Source: JAIBJN01 sp963775395
GTDB lineage: Bacteria; Actinomycetota; Thermoleophilia; Gaiellales; Gaiellaceae
Reading direction: 5' to 3'
DNA: 64,000 bases
Assembly: GCA_963775395.1 (NCBI GenBank)
Contig: CAVZIX010000002.1
Coordinates: 62,001 to 126,000, forward strand
The notes below the pieces were generated by a model that did no database searches, was not told where the DNA came from, and worked only from the letters and a program-made list of their open reading frames with translations. This document shows, one piece after another, positions 44,996 to 54,039 of this stretch. The position numbers were made by a program, and so were the translations under genes. Each line of letters begins with the position of its first letter. The stretch's first letter is position 1.

Positions 44996-46134
44996 GGCCG
45001 CAGGCCGGCCGTCAGAACGGCGAGCCCGGCCGCGGCGGCCAGCGGCACGATGCCGATCCACGCGAACGACAGGCCTTCGGCCACACCGCCGCCCGCGAGC
45101 GGGCCGATGAGGTAGCCGGCGATGCCGATCTGCGACCAGACGATCATCGCGGTGACGATCCGCTCGGTGCCGACGGCGTCGAAGAGGATCCCGGCCGAGC
45201 CGGTCTCGGTGAACGAGAAGCCGATCCCGGTGACGAAGAGCGCGGCGATCCAGAGCGGCACGCTGTCGGCGATCCCGGCCCAGGAGATCCCGACGACAGT
45301 CAAGACGACGCCGATCGGCACGACGAGACGCGGACGGAGCTGGCCTGCTGCGATCGAGCTGCCGCCGAACACGACGGCGAGGCCTGCGAAGAGTGCGGCG
45401 ATCTCCGCCTGCTCCAGACGCGTGTCGAAGTGGAGCGGGAGCACGCCGTCGAGGATCCCGAGGGCGATCACGGCGAAGAGGATGGCGCCGCACGAGACCC
45501 AGAAGCCCGGCACCCGCAGCGCCGCCCGGTCGGCGGTGAACGCCCTCCGTCGAGCCGGCGCGACGAGAAGCAGCGCCAGGCCGACGCAGACCAGGACGAG
45601 CACGAGGTAGGCGGCGAACGGCCCGCGGACGCCGTCGAGGGCGCCGAGCGCCGGCCCGATGACGCCGCCGGCGGAGTAACCGGCCAGCACGCGGCTCATC
45701 CCCTCGTACTCGCGGCCGGGGCTCCGCTCCAGCGCGGCGAAGGTGATCCCCATCCAGAGCCCGCCGGACCCGAAGCCCATCAGGAGCCGGGCGGCGAAGT
45801 AGGAGGTCAGATCGTCCGAGACGACGAAGCCCAGGCACCCGGCCGCGATGACGAGGAGGGAGACGGCGAGAACCTCACGGGTGCGGCCGCGCGCGATCCC
45901 GGGCGCGGCGGCGACGAACCCGAACAGCATCCCCGCGGGGAAGGTTGCCACGAGCGCCCCGATGACCGCCGGCCCCGCATCCGCGGCGTCGGAGATCTGC
46001 GGAAGCACCGGCGCGATGACGCTGTAGCCGGCCGCGTCGAGCGCGCTGAGGACGATGATGATCGGCCACGCGAGGCGCGCGCGCGACGTGCCATTCGCGT
46101 CCTCGGGGCCCAGGCCCCTTTTCCACTTGTTCAC
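44944..46134 (-). CDS. Major facilitator superfamily transporter
   Basis: 396 aa with about 12 transmembrane segments. MFS marks: YSVIAPVLPQISDAAD in helix 1, a GFVAAAPGIARGRTREV loop between TM2 and TM3 (motif A position), AARLLMGFGSGGLWMG in helix 4. The start is GTG 46134, the only one before helix 1 in frame, and it lies inside the PHO-like repeat of ppk. The substrate is unknown; uptake or efflux of a phosphate compound is possible from the place only. Confidence 0.87.
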   Translation of the reverse strand: MNKWKRGLGPEDANGTSRARLAWPIIIVLSALDAAGYSVIAPVLPQISDAADAGPAVIGALVATFPAGMLFGFVAAAPGIARGRTREVLAVSLLVIAAGCLGFVVSDDLTSYFAARLLMGFGSGGLWMGITFAALERSPGREYEGMSRVLAGYSAGGVIGPALGALDGVRGPFAAYLVLVLVCVGLALLLVAPARRRAFTADRAALRVPGFWVSCGAILFAVIALGILDGVLPLHFDTRLEQAEIAALFAGLAVVFGGSSIAAGQLRPRLVVPIGVVLTVVGISWAGIADSVPLWIAALFVTGIGFSFTETGSAGILFDAVGTERIVTAMIVWSQIGIAGYLIGPLAGGGVAEGLSFAWIGIVPLAAAAGLAVLTAGLRPQAAAEASTAEARNGTR

Positions 46135-46148
46135 CAAACCGTTACCCC
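46129..46148 (+). promoter_or_regulatory. PHO box upstream of ppk
   Basis: GTTCACCAAACC-GTTACCCC: the ACC parts are 11 bases apart; the second unit is imperfect. It lies 24 bases before the ppk start and overlaps the divergent MFS start. Confidence 0.55.
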
Positions 46149-46171
46149 GCCTGGCCCTCCGGACCGGGATC

Positions 46172-48282
46172 ATGCACTCTTTGATCATGGGCGTAGAGCT
46201 GGAAGCCGTTCCCAGGGGCGGCGATCGACTTCTCAACCGCGAGCTTTCGTGGCTCGAGTTCAACGCCCGCGTGCTCGATCTCGCGGCCGATCCGAACGTC
46301 CCGCTCCTCGAGCGCGTGAAGTTTTGCTCCATCTTCTCGAACAACATGGACGAGTTCTTCATGGTGCGCGTCGCGGGCCTCCTGGGCCAGGAGGCGGCAG
46401 GCATCGGCGTCCGCTCGATCGACGGCCGCACGCCGACGGCGGCTCTGGCCGAGATCCGCGAACGCGTGCTCGGGCTAACGGCCCGCCAGTCGCGCCTCTG
46501 GGGGCGGGAGCTCGTCCCGGCCCTCGCCGAGCACGGGGTCGTCATCGCGCCGGTCGAGGACTGCCAGGAGAAGGAGGTCGCCGAGCTCGAAAAGCGCTTC
46601 GACCGTGAGATCTACCCGGTGCTCACGCCGCTCGCCGTCGGCCCCGGGCAGCCCTTCCCGTACATCTCGGGCCTGTCGAACAGCCTCGCCGTGCTCGTCC
46701 GCGACCCAGAGACCGGAGAGGAGCGCTTCGCGCGCGTGAAGGTCCCCGAAGGCCTGCCACGTTTCCTCGAGGTCGGGAAGCGAAGCGCGCTCGTCCCCCT
46801 GGAGACCGTGATCGCGCACTTCCTCGCGCGGCTCTTCCCGCAGATGGAGATCGTGGAGCGCGCAGTCTTCCGCGTCACGCGGGACGCGGACTTCGAGGTC
46901 TCCGACGAGGCGGACGACCTGCTCGAGGCGGTCGAGCTCGAGCTGCGGCGCCGCCGCTTCGGCGACGTCGTGCGCCTGGAGGTCTCGGGCTCGGTCTCGA
47001 GCCGGATGCTCGCGCGCCTCACCGACGGGCTCGACGCCGGCGACGACCAGGTCTACCCGATTCGGGGCCCGCTCGACCTCGCCGACCTCTCGCAGATCGC
47101 TTCCCTCGACCGTCCCGATCTCAAGGACGAGCCGTGGGTGCCACGCACACCGGCGCGGCTCGCCTCCGTGGCGGGCGGCGACGACTTCTTCGCCGAGATC
47201 CGGCGCGCAGACGTGCTCGTCCACTATCCGTACGACTCCTTCGTGACGACTTTCGAGCGCTTCGTCCGGGATGCGGCCCGCGACCCGGCGGTGCTCGGGC
47301 TGAAGACGACGGTGTACCGCACGAGCGATGACTCGCCCGTCGTCCCGGCGCTGATCGAGGTGGTCGAGGACGGCCGCCAGTCCGTGTGCATCGTCGAGCT
47401 GAAGGCGCGCTTCGACGAGCACCGGAACATCGAGTGGTCCCGGGCGATGGAGCGCGCCGGCGTGCACGTCGTCTACGGCTTCCCGAACCTGAAGATCCAC
47501 GCGAAGACGACGCTCGTCGTGCGGCGGGAGGGAAACATCTTGCGCCGGTACGTCCACCTCAGCACCGGCAACTATCACGCGCTGACCGCACGCATCTACG
47601 AGGACTTCGGCCTCTTCACGGCCGACGAGGAGATCGCCGCGGACGTGGCCGACCTCTTCAACTACGTGACCGGCTTCGGCCGCCCGCAGCGGTTCCGCAA
47701 GATCCTGGTGGCGCCGTTCAACCTCCGGCGCGGGCTCGTCGACGAGATCCGCTCCGTCGCAAAGGCGGCAGGGAACGGAGAGCACGCGCGCATCCGGCTG
47801 AAGGTGAACGCGCTCACTGACCAGGCGATCATCGAGGAGCTGTACTCGGCCTCGCAGGCCGGGGCCGAGATCGACATCGTCGCGCGCTCGATCTGCACCT
47901 TGCGGCCCGGCGTCCCCGGGCTCTCCGAGACGATCCGAGTCCGCAGCGTCCTCGGGCGGTTCCTCGAGCACAGCCGCTTCTACATCTTCGAGGCCGGGCG
48001 AGGAAGTCGAAGACGTTCCTGGGCAGCGCCGACCTGATGACCCGGAACCTCGACCACCGGATCGAGATCGCCGCGCCGGTCGAGGACGCCAAGGTGCAGG
48101 CCCAGCTCGCGGGCGCCTTCGACGTCCTCCTGGAGGACAACACCGCCTGGACGCTTCAGCCGGACGGGGGCTGGAAGCGTCTAAAGCCCAGGAAGGATCA
48201 GAACTCGCGGGGGAGCCACGATGCACTCATGCGCAAGGCCCACACCCGTTCCCGTCGCCGCGTGGCCCGCCGCCCGCGCTAG
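46172..48282 (+). CDS. ppk1: Polyphosphate kinase 1, with one frame change near 48000
   Basis: About 702 aa when two frames are joined. The first frame from ATG 46172 (or 46187) gives LLNRELSWLEFNARVL, SIFSNNMDEFFMVRVAG, YPVLTPLAV, the catalytic His in GFPNLKIHAKTTLV, and STGNYHALTARIYEDFGLFT. It runs out of frame at about 48000 (FEAGRG then RRRSW), while the true end KTFLGSADLMTRNLDHRIE continues one base off and stops at TAG 48280-48282. PPK1 makes polyphosphate from ATP. Without the last 90 residues the C2 domain would be damaged. Sequence error is likely. Confidence 0.9.
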
Positions 48283-48326
48283 CGCGGAGGGGTTACAGCC
48301 GACGGTGATTGGAGAATGACGACGCT

Positions 48327-49214
48327 GTGAACGTTGCCGTCGTCGACGTGGGCTCGAACACCGTCCGCCTCCTCGTCGCCCGCCGAGAGGGCTCGGGCCT
48401 GCTTCCGCTGGACGAGGGCCGAGAGCACCTGTTCCTCGGTGAGGACGTCGAACGGGACGGGCGTCTTTCCGCGGCTCGGATCGAAGAGGCGGCCGAGTGC
48501 GTGGCCGGCTTCGTCCATACCGCGCGCGGCCTGAACGCTTCGGCGGTCGAGGTGGTCGTGACGGCCCCGGGGCGTCAGGGCGACAACGGCGACGAGCTCG
48601 TACGGGCGCTCGTGGCCGCTGGAGGCGCGCCGGTGCGCGTCCTCTCGGCCGACGAGGAAGGGGAGCTCGCGTTCGCCGGCGCGGTCTCGGCGGCGGGGCT
48701 GCCGCCGGGCAGCGTCGCGGTCGTCGACGTCGGAGGCGGCTCGACGGAAGTCGTTGTCGGCACGACGGAGGGTGGGCCGGCATGGTCGAAGTCCCTTGAC
48801 ATCGGCGCGGTCCGCCTCACCGCCCGTTTCCTCGCTGACGACCCGCCCGGCAAGCGGGTGCTTGCGGCCGCGAAGGACGAGGTCGAGCGGCATCTGGACG
48901 GCTTTGCGCCGCCGCTGCCGCAGACCGCGCTCGCCGCCGGAGGAACTGCTCGTGCGCTCCGCAAGCTCGTCGGAAGGGAGCTCGACGCCGACGCGTTCGA
49001 CGCTGCCCTGAGAATCCTCGGCAAGCGCCCCGCCGCAAAGACGGCGAGGCTTTTCGGCCTCCACGAACGGCGTGCCCGGACCCTGGCCGCAGGCGCGATC
49101 ATCCTCGCGGCGCTCCACGAGCGGCTCGGCGTGCCGCTCCAGGTCTCCCGGGCAGGGCTCAGAGAGGGAGCGGCGCTCGCGCTCCTCGGCGAGCTCGCAG
49201 CTTCGGCCGCGTAA
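48327..49214 (+). CDS. ppx: Exopolyphosphatase, Ppx/GppA family
   Basis: 295 aa from GTG 48327. Actin-like ATPase fold: phosphate 1 loop VDVGSNTVRLLVA, the EEGELAFAGA catalytic Glu segment, phosphate 2 loop VVDVGGGSTEVVVG, IGAVRLTARFL and LAAGGTARAL. This short form lacks the C-terminal HD domain, as in mycobacterial Ppx1. It removes end phosphates from polyphosphate. It follows ppk by 45 bases, a common actinobacterial pair. Confidence 0.92.
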   Translation: MNVAVVDVGSNTVRLLVARREGSGLLPLDEGREHLFLGEDVERDGRLSAARIEEAAECVAGFVHTARGLNASAVEVVVTAPGRQGDNGDELVRALVAAGGAPVRVLSADEEGELAFAGAVSAAGLPPGSVAVVDVGGGSTEVVVGTTEGGPAWSKSLDIGAVRLTARFLADDPPGKRVLAAAKDEVERHLDGFAPPLPQTALAAGGTARALRKLVGRELDADAFDAALRILGKRPAAKTARLFGLHERRARTLAAGAIILAALHERLGVPLQVSRAGLREGAALALLGELAASAA

Positions 49215-49221
49215 CCGCTTC

Positions 49222-49239
49222 TTCACGGCCCCGTCACCC
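49222..49239 (+). promoter_or_regulatory. PHO box upstream of the PRC-like gene
   Basis: TTCACGGCCCC-GTCACCCAC, two TCAC units with an 11-base period, 34 bases before the ATG at 49273. Confidence 0.65.
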
Positions 49240-49272
49240 ACGACCCCCGACGGAGCGGGGCACGATGAGGCC

Positions 49273-49548
49273 ATGGAGACCAAAGAGAAGAGAGACGGCC
49301 GCCGCGCCGGCCTTGCGTGCTGTGAGGGCTTCGGCGTCTACGGCCCGGCGGCGCGGATCGGCGTCGTCGAAAGCATCCGCGTCGACGCGGATACCGGGGA
49401 GCCGAAGCTCCTGGTCGTGCGAGCGGGCCTCCTGGGCAACTGGCTCGTGCACGTGCCGGTCGACCAGGTGCAGGAGGTGAGCCTGCTGGAGCGGAGGATC
49501 GCGCTGCGGTCGGGCGGCCTCCTGTCCGGGCCGCGGCGAGCGGCCTAG
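49273..49548 (+). CDS. Small PRC-barrel-like protein
   Basis: 91 aa. The middle shows a short beta-barrel pattern (IGVVESIRVDADTGEPKLLVVRAG, LVHVPVDQVQEVSLLERRIAL), like PRC-barrel/photosystem-H-like domains that bind RNA or stress partners. Starts after a PHO-like box, so it is probably induced with ppk-ppx. Its stop overlaps that of the facing hydrolase. Confidence 0.7.
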   Translation: METKEKRDGRRAGLACCEGFGVYGPAARIGVVESIRVDADTGEPKLLVVRAGLLGNWLVHVPVDQVQEVSLLERRIALRSGGLLSGPRRAA

Positions 49549-50298
49549 GAGGGCTGCGCCTCGGCCGTTCGCCAGAGCGACTCGAGGGAGCGCGCGAGGC
49601 GTTCGGGCTCGGTCCGATGCGGCGGGTCAAAATGGTGGCGCTCGTCGAACACCTCGAGCTCGAAGTTGGGGAAGACCCTGCTCAGTCGTTTCGCGACCTC
49701 GGCGTACTGATCCGGGTTACTCAGCGCACCCAGGGCGAGGTAGACCGGGCGATCGAAGGCGGAGAGCGCTTCGCGGTCGATCGAGCCTCTCCGGAAGGCT
49801 CGCAGGATCGCCCGGATCCCGGCCGGCCGTGTCGCCATCCAGGGCGGAGGCTCGCCGGGAGGGGGAGAGGGGACAGGGACGCCGGGCCCGAGCCCGAAGC
49901 GGACGAAGCCCAGCATCAGCTCGTCGTCCGGAAGCTGTGCGAGTCGGTCGTGCTCGAGCCAGGCCGCCTGCTCCGCGGGGCTGATGTCCCACGTCCCCGC
50001 CCAGGCCGGGTCGAGTAGCGCGAGGCTCGCCAGCCGCCCGGGCTCGGCGACCGCGAACGCGAGCGCGGCCGCACCACCGCCCGAGTACCCGACGAGGTGG
50101 AACCGATCCCACCCGCGTCCATCCACCTCGCGCCGGAGGCCCTCCACCTCGAGCTCGAGGCCGTAGTCGTCCGGAGGCTCCGGCACTCGCGTAAACCTCC
50201 AGATCCTTGGCGACCGCCTCGAAGTCGGACCTCAGCGCGGCGATGAGGCCGCCGTACGCGAGCTCTGCCGGGAGCACGATCCCGGGAAGGAGCATCAC
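49545..50298 (-). pseudogene. Alpha/beta hydrolase with one frame change
   Basis: From about 50298 the first part reads VMLLPGIVLPAELAYGGLI and FEAVAKDLEVYA; near 50190 the reading moves one base to PEPPDDYGLELEVEGL, and continues with the nucleophile elbow LVGYSGGGAAALAFA (Ser in G-x-S-x-G), RPVYLALGALSNPDQ, and a late His in FDERHHFDPPH. The Ser and His of the triad are present, with a likely Asp. The substrate is unknown. As written, a single protein cannot be made. Confidence 0.82.
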
Positions 50299-50371
50299 TT
50301 GAGCAACGGACAAGGCGGGACGAGTTGTGTCAGATGGCGGCGAGCCGAAGCAAGCTCGCGGGCGTCCGGGT

Positions 50372-50797
50372 CTACGCCGGGGCGGCGATGTAGTCCCGTT
50401 GCTCGAATGAGCCGTCCTGGCCCACGTCGAGCACCCAGGTCGAGCCCTTCTTGCTCTCCTCGCCGAGCACCTCGGAGACGACGTCCCCGTGGGTGCAGAG
50501 GACGGCGGTCTCGCCGTCCAGCGAGTCCACGAGCCGGCGCACGTCGTCGGCCGTCGAGCCCTCAGCGAGCTCCGGCCGCTCCTCGATGGGCAGTCCCAGC
50601 GAGCTGGCGAGGGGCTCGACGGTCTGGCGGCAGCGGACGTACGGGCTCGTGAGCACGCGCTGCACGTCGTATTCGGCGAGAGCATCCGGGAGCCCGTCGG
50701 CCTGCCGGCGACCGCGCTCATCGAGCGGGCGAAGATGATCGTCGGGCGCGCCGGTGCTGTGGCCCGCAGCGGCGTGGCGGAGAAGGAGGACGGTCAG
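50372..50797 (-). CDS. SixA-like histidine phosphatase, coupled to the NUDIX gene
   Basis: 141 aa. Histidine-phosphatase motifs: VLLLRHAAAG (RH nucleophile), a VLTSPYVRCRQTVEPLA block with the second Arg, and LCTHGDVVSEVL with the second His. The best start is CTG 50797, with a strong GGAGGAGG seven bases before it (50805-50812), overlapping the NUDIX stop as CTGA. In mycobacteria, MutT1 joins a NUDIX domain to this same phosphatase. Here the two halves are separate frames one base apart. Confidence 0.85.
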   Translation of the reverse strand: MTVLLLRHAAAGHSTGAPDDHLRPLDERGRRQADGLPDALAEYDVQRVLTSPYVRCRQTVEPLASSLGLPIEERPELAEGSTADDVRRLVDSLDGETAVLCTHGDVVSEVLGEESKKGSTWVLDVGQDGSFEQRDYIAAPA

Positions 50798-51189
50798 CGG
50801 GATTCCTCCTCCGCGAACGCGCTCAGGATCTCGCGATCGCGGTCGTAGCTCAGCTCGGCGTCGGCCGCCTCGACGGGTAGCCAGCGGGCCTCGTCGACCT
50901 CGTCGTGGGGTCGGAAGGTTCCCTCGAGCGGGCGCATGGTCCAGTAGCGGACGACCTTCGGCCGGCCCTTCTGATCCGTGTAGCGGCTCGAAGGGAGCTC
51001 GCGGCCGAGCTCGCAACGGAGGCCGGTCTCCTCCTCGACCTCACGGAGCGCGCCCTCCTCGTGGCTCTCGCCGCGGTGGAGCTTGCCCTTCGGCAGCGTC
51101 CAGTCGTCGTAGCGCGGCCGGTGGACGAGCAGGACCTCGAGCTCGTCCTCGCCGTTGCGCCGGTATACGACGCCGCCGGCCGCCTGCAC
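50794..51189 (-). CDS. NUDIX hydrolase, MutT1-like N-terminal half
   Basis: 131 aa from GTG 51189. It starts QAAGGVVYRRNG, followed by LVHRPRYDDWTLPKGKL and a complete NUDIX box GKLHRGESHEEGALREVEEETGL with the REVxEE metal ligands, and then YWTMRPLEGTFRPHDEVDEARWLP. It hydrolyses nucleoside diphosphates linked to another group, such as diadenosine polyphosphates or 8-oxo-dGTP. It starts 12 bases behind the CYTH-CHAD gene and overlaps the phosphatase gene. Confidence 0.92.
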   Translation of the reverse strand: MQAAGGVVYRRNGEDELEVLLVHRPRYDDWTLPKGKLHRGESHEEGALREVEEETGLRCELGRELPSSRYTDQKGRPKVVRYWTMRPLEGTFRPHDEVDEARWLPVEAADAELSYDRDREILSAFAEEESR

Positions 51190-51200
51190 GGTGTCCCGTG

Positions 51201-52643
51201 TCAGGCCCAGGCCTTCTTCCCGCTCTTGTCGAGGGCGCTCCAGGCGGCCGGGAATCCCGCGCGGGCCTCACGGCGGCGCAGGCGCTCGCGCTCGATCAGC
51301 CTGCCCGCGGCGAGATGGGCCTGCGGGCTTCCCGTTCTGCCCAGGAGCTCTCGTATCCGCTGCTCGGCGACCACGGCATCCTGATGCTCGCCGATCACGT
51401 CCTGAAAACGCTTCGCGTCCTTCACGAAGCGACCCGCCGGCTTGCCCACGGCCGCCTCCGCCAGCTCGGCGGCATAGCGCGCGCGCTTGCCGCGGATGCG
51501 GACGGCGTGCAGCTCGTCGTCGTGCGGATCGGGCGGCAGCGCCTTCACGGCCTTGCGGAGCTTGCGGAACTCGGCGCCTGCGATGTCCGCGAGCGAGACG
51601 TCGGCCTCACGCGCACGCGGCGCGGCGGCGGCCGCCTCGAGACGGTCGAGCAGCTCGTGGTAGCGCGGCTCGGACATCGCCTCGAGCATCGCCGCTCGCG
51701 CTGTGTCCCGATCCTCGTCCAGGAGCTGGAGGAACCGTCGGCCCGCCCGGCGCTCGCTCGGCTCGAGCTCATCGATCTCCACGCGCAGCCGCTCCATGAG
51801 GACGTCGAGGTCGCGGACGGGGCCGAGCGCGGAACCCAGCCAGGACAGCTCAGCGCGCAAGGGCTCGCTCCACTCGGGGTCGAGCAGGTCGCGGGCAGCT
51901 CGGAGGATGGCGCGGAGGCGGCGCGTCGCGACGCGAAGTTGGTGCAGCTCCTCCGGGTCCTCGCCGAAGCGCGTCCCGGGGTCGTGTGCGAGCAGCTCGG
52001 CAACCTGGCGGGCGAGGGCGATGCGGACGTGGTCGAGCGCGGGCGCCCAGCGCGGCGGCGGCGCCGGATCGGCCGGGAAGAAGCCCATGGCCCGGAAGGC
52101 TTTCGGCCGCCCGTCGGTCGGCGTCGCGCCCGCGTCCTCGAGCACGCGCCCGAGGTCGGGAAGGGCGTCGGCGCCTCCGTCGAGCGCCTCCACCTCGAGC
52201 TCGACGAACGACTCGCGTACGCGGCGCCCGTCGAGGACCGCGAAGCGGTCGACGGTCACGTCGGCCACCGCGCGCCCGTCCAGCTGGGCGCGGATCCCCG
52301 TTCGCCGCGTTCGCACGACTTCGGCGCGCTCGAGCCCCCGCCCACGGAGGACGCCCACGAGGAGGTCGGCGAGGTTCGCCGGCGGCTCGGTCGACCCCCC
52401 GGGCGACTCGAGCTCGAGCCGCTCTCCCTTGCCGGGGAGCTTCAGCTGCCAGAGGCCGCGCCGGTTCTCCACCCTGCGGCGCAGCGTCACGCCCGCACGG
52501 GCAAGCGCTCGGTCCGCCGTGTCGAAGTAGGTCGATGTGAGAGTGCGCGGCTCGAGCGGCTCGCCAGGGAGGTCTGGAAGGGAGAAACCGGGGGGAACCG
52601 TGAGCTTCAGCTCGCGCTCGCGGGTCGTCCTGGGTCGTGCCAC
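51201..52643 (-). CDS. CYTH and CHAD domain protein
   Basis: 480 aa. Residues 1-195 form a CYTH (triphosphate tunnel) domain: ERELKL near the start, STYFDTADRALARAGVTLRRR, WQLKLPGKG and VELEVEALDG. Residues 205-480 form a CHAD helical domain with the conserved His/Arg/Lys pattern ELHQLRVATRRLRAILRA and LHAVRIRGKRARYAAELAE. CHAD domains bind polyphosphate and CYTH domains hydrolyse or bind triphosphate compounds. The neighbours ppk1, ppx and a MutT1-like pair support a polyphosphate role. Confidence 0.92.
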   Translation of the reverse strand: MARPRTTRERELKLTVPPGFSLPDLPGEPLEPRTLTSTYFDTADRALARAGVTLRRRVENRRGLWQLKLPGKGERLELESPGGSTEPPANLADLLVGVLRGRGLERAEVVRTRRTGIRAQLDGRAVADVTVDRFAVLDGRRVRESFVELEVEALDGGADALPDLGRVLEDAGATPTDGRPKAFRAMGFFPADPAPPPRWAPALDHVRIALARQVAELLAHDPGTRFGEDPEELHQLRVATRRLRAILRAARDLLDPEWSEPLRAELSWLGSALGPVRDLDVLMERLRVEIDELEPSERRAGRRFLQLLDEDRDTARAAMLEAMSEPRYHELLDRLEAAAAAPRAREADVSLADIAGAEFRKLRKAVKALPPDPHDDELHAVRIRGKRARYAAELAEAAVGKPAGRFVKDAKRFQDVIGEHQDAVVAEQRIRELLGRTGSPQAHLAAGRLIERERLRRREARAGFPAAWSALDKSGKKAWA

Positions 52644-52707
52644 CGTCGGATCGTAGCGGCGACAAGAGTCTGGCTAGCCGTAACGGCTCACTACTCGTAG
52701 GTCGCGC

Positions 52708-53721
52708 TCATTCTCCTCCCAAAGCGGCGTAGACGAGCTCATAGGCCCGGATCGCATCTTTGGCCATCTGCGCCTCGCGGAGGGCGCCGTCGTCGATGCG
52801 CGAGGCAATGCCGTCGATGAAGCGCCACTGCACCACGCTCCGGCGCACCGCCTCGATCGCGTCCTCGGTGTACGGGTAGAGGTCGAAGCCGAGCCGCTCG
52901 CCGTTCTCGCCGTAGCCGGCTCGCCTCAGCTCGAGCGCCAGCTCGAGCGTCTCCATGAATGCGGTCGCGCCGACCATGTTGTCGTCGTCGAAGTCCCCCC
53001 AGCCGGAGTTCGCGTGCTGGTGGCCGAGGAGCCCTTCGGCCCCCAGGAGGGCTGCGTATTCCGCGAGGCTCTCCCGGTTCATGAGCAGGTGCTGCCAGTC
53101 CATGTTCACCTTGACGTTCGTGATTCCCTGCGCGCGCAGCTTGTGGATCACGTGCAGGGTCATGCCGATATTGCGCATCAGGATCTTCATGGCCGGCTCG
53201 GAGTTCTTGTGCTCGAGGAAGAGGAGAATCCCGCGGTCGGCACAGCGCTGGGCCGCCTGGCCGATCCCGTCGACCAGCCAGTGCCAGCTCTCTCGGTAGG
53301 GGCTCTGAAACGGATAGTTGTAACCCTCGATCCCCGGCCAGATGATGAAGTGCGCGCCGAGCTCGCCGGAGAAGTCGATCGCGGCGCTCGTCCGGCGGAG
53401 CGCCTCGGCGCGAGTGGCCTCGTCGGGGGAGACCAGCCCGCCGCGGCCAAAGCGCGGGTCGAGGTGGAGGCCCGTCGCCATGCAGTAGATGTCGTGGCCT
53501 CCCAGGGCGTCTCGCACTTCGTCGAGGTTGTCCTCGTTGAGCTCCTGCGGGTAGTGGAACTCGTAGCCGTCGATCAGGTCGCCGAGCCCGTCGACGGCTC
53601 TGCGCACCCGCTGGGCAGTCGTCTCGCCTGCGTACTCCGGCTTGTAGCCGCCGGGAACGAAGCGCGTGATCATCGGGCCGAGCGCCCAGATGCCGAGGCT
53701 GGTCTTCAGTCCGTTGCTCAT
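52708..53721 (-). CDS. Xylose-isomerase-like TIM barrel
   Basis: 337 aa. The AP-endonuclease-2/xylose-isomerase fold: GYEFHYPQELNEDNL, FIIWPGIEGYNYPFQ, metal Glu in LLFLEHKNSEP, VKVNMDWQHLLMN and LLGHQHANSGWGDFDDDN, GFDLYPYTEDAIEAVR. These Glu, Asp and His residues bind two metals for aldose-ketose isomerisation. It diverges from the ABC importer operon and likely handles the same sugar or sugar acid. The substrate is not readable. Confidence 0.85.
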   Translation of the reverse strand: MSNGLKTSLGIWALGPMITRFVPGGYKPEYAGETTAQRVRRAVDGLGDLIDGYEFHYPQELNEDNLDEVRDALGGHDIYCMATGLHLDPRFGRGGLVSPDEATRAEALRRTSAAIDFSGELGAHFIIWPGIEGYNYPFQSPYRESWHWLVDGIGQAAQRCADRGILLFLEHKNSEPAMKILMRNIGMTLHVIHKLRAQGITNVKVNMDWQHLLMNRESLAEYAALLGAEGLLGHQHANSGWGDFDDDNMVGATAFMETLELALELRRAGYGENGERLGFDLYPYTEDAIEAVRRSVVQWRFIDGIASRIDDGALREAQMAKDAIRAYELVYAALGGE

Positions 53722-53921
53722 GTTCGATAGTCCCCTTGAATCGTGGTGAGCTCGACCTCGAGCGGCCCGGCCTCGAACCAGACTGGCTCCTGGTCGGCGA
53801 CCGAGGACGAAACGGGCCTCTCGACGAGACCGGGCACGCCCCCGTAGAAGCTGCGGACGTCGGCTTGCCGGCCGCGCGGATGCGGCGTCGACACGTGTTG
53901 GAGACGCCTGACCTCGGTCAC
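53718..53921 (-). pseudogene. Truncated VOC/glyoxalase-like protein
   Basis: 67 aa from GTG 53921. EVRRLQHVSTPHPRG and VRSFYGGVPGLVERPV match the first beta-alpha-beta unit of a VOC protein, with the first metal-binding His in LQHVS; the frame then ends at GDYRT, and the second half (about 60 residues) is missing. The stop overlaps the start of the TIM-barrel gene (ATGA). A remnant or a strongly shortened family member. Confidence 0.55.
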
Positions 53922-53942
53922 GCGGCGCAGTCTACGCCGTCG

Positions 53943-53971
53943 TTGACACCGATCTTTCATCCTGTTACGTT
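53943..53971 (+). promoter_or_regulatory. Promoter of the ABC importer operon
   Basis: TTGACA (53943-53948), 17 bases, TACGTT (53966-53971), about 70 bases before the first gene. Imperfect repeats CGTTCATG and CGATCATT follow and could bind a regulator. Confidence 0.55.
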
Positions 53972-54039
53972 CGCCCTGCAAAACCGTTCATGTCCCTTCA
54001 AAAGCGATCATTCTGCGGGGATCCGGTGACGCGGCTCAC

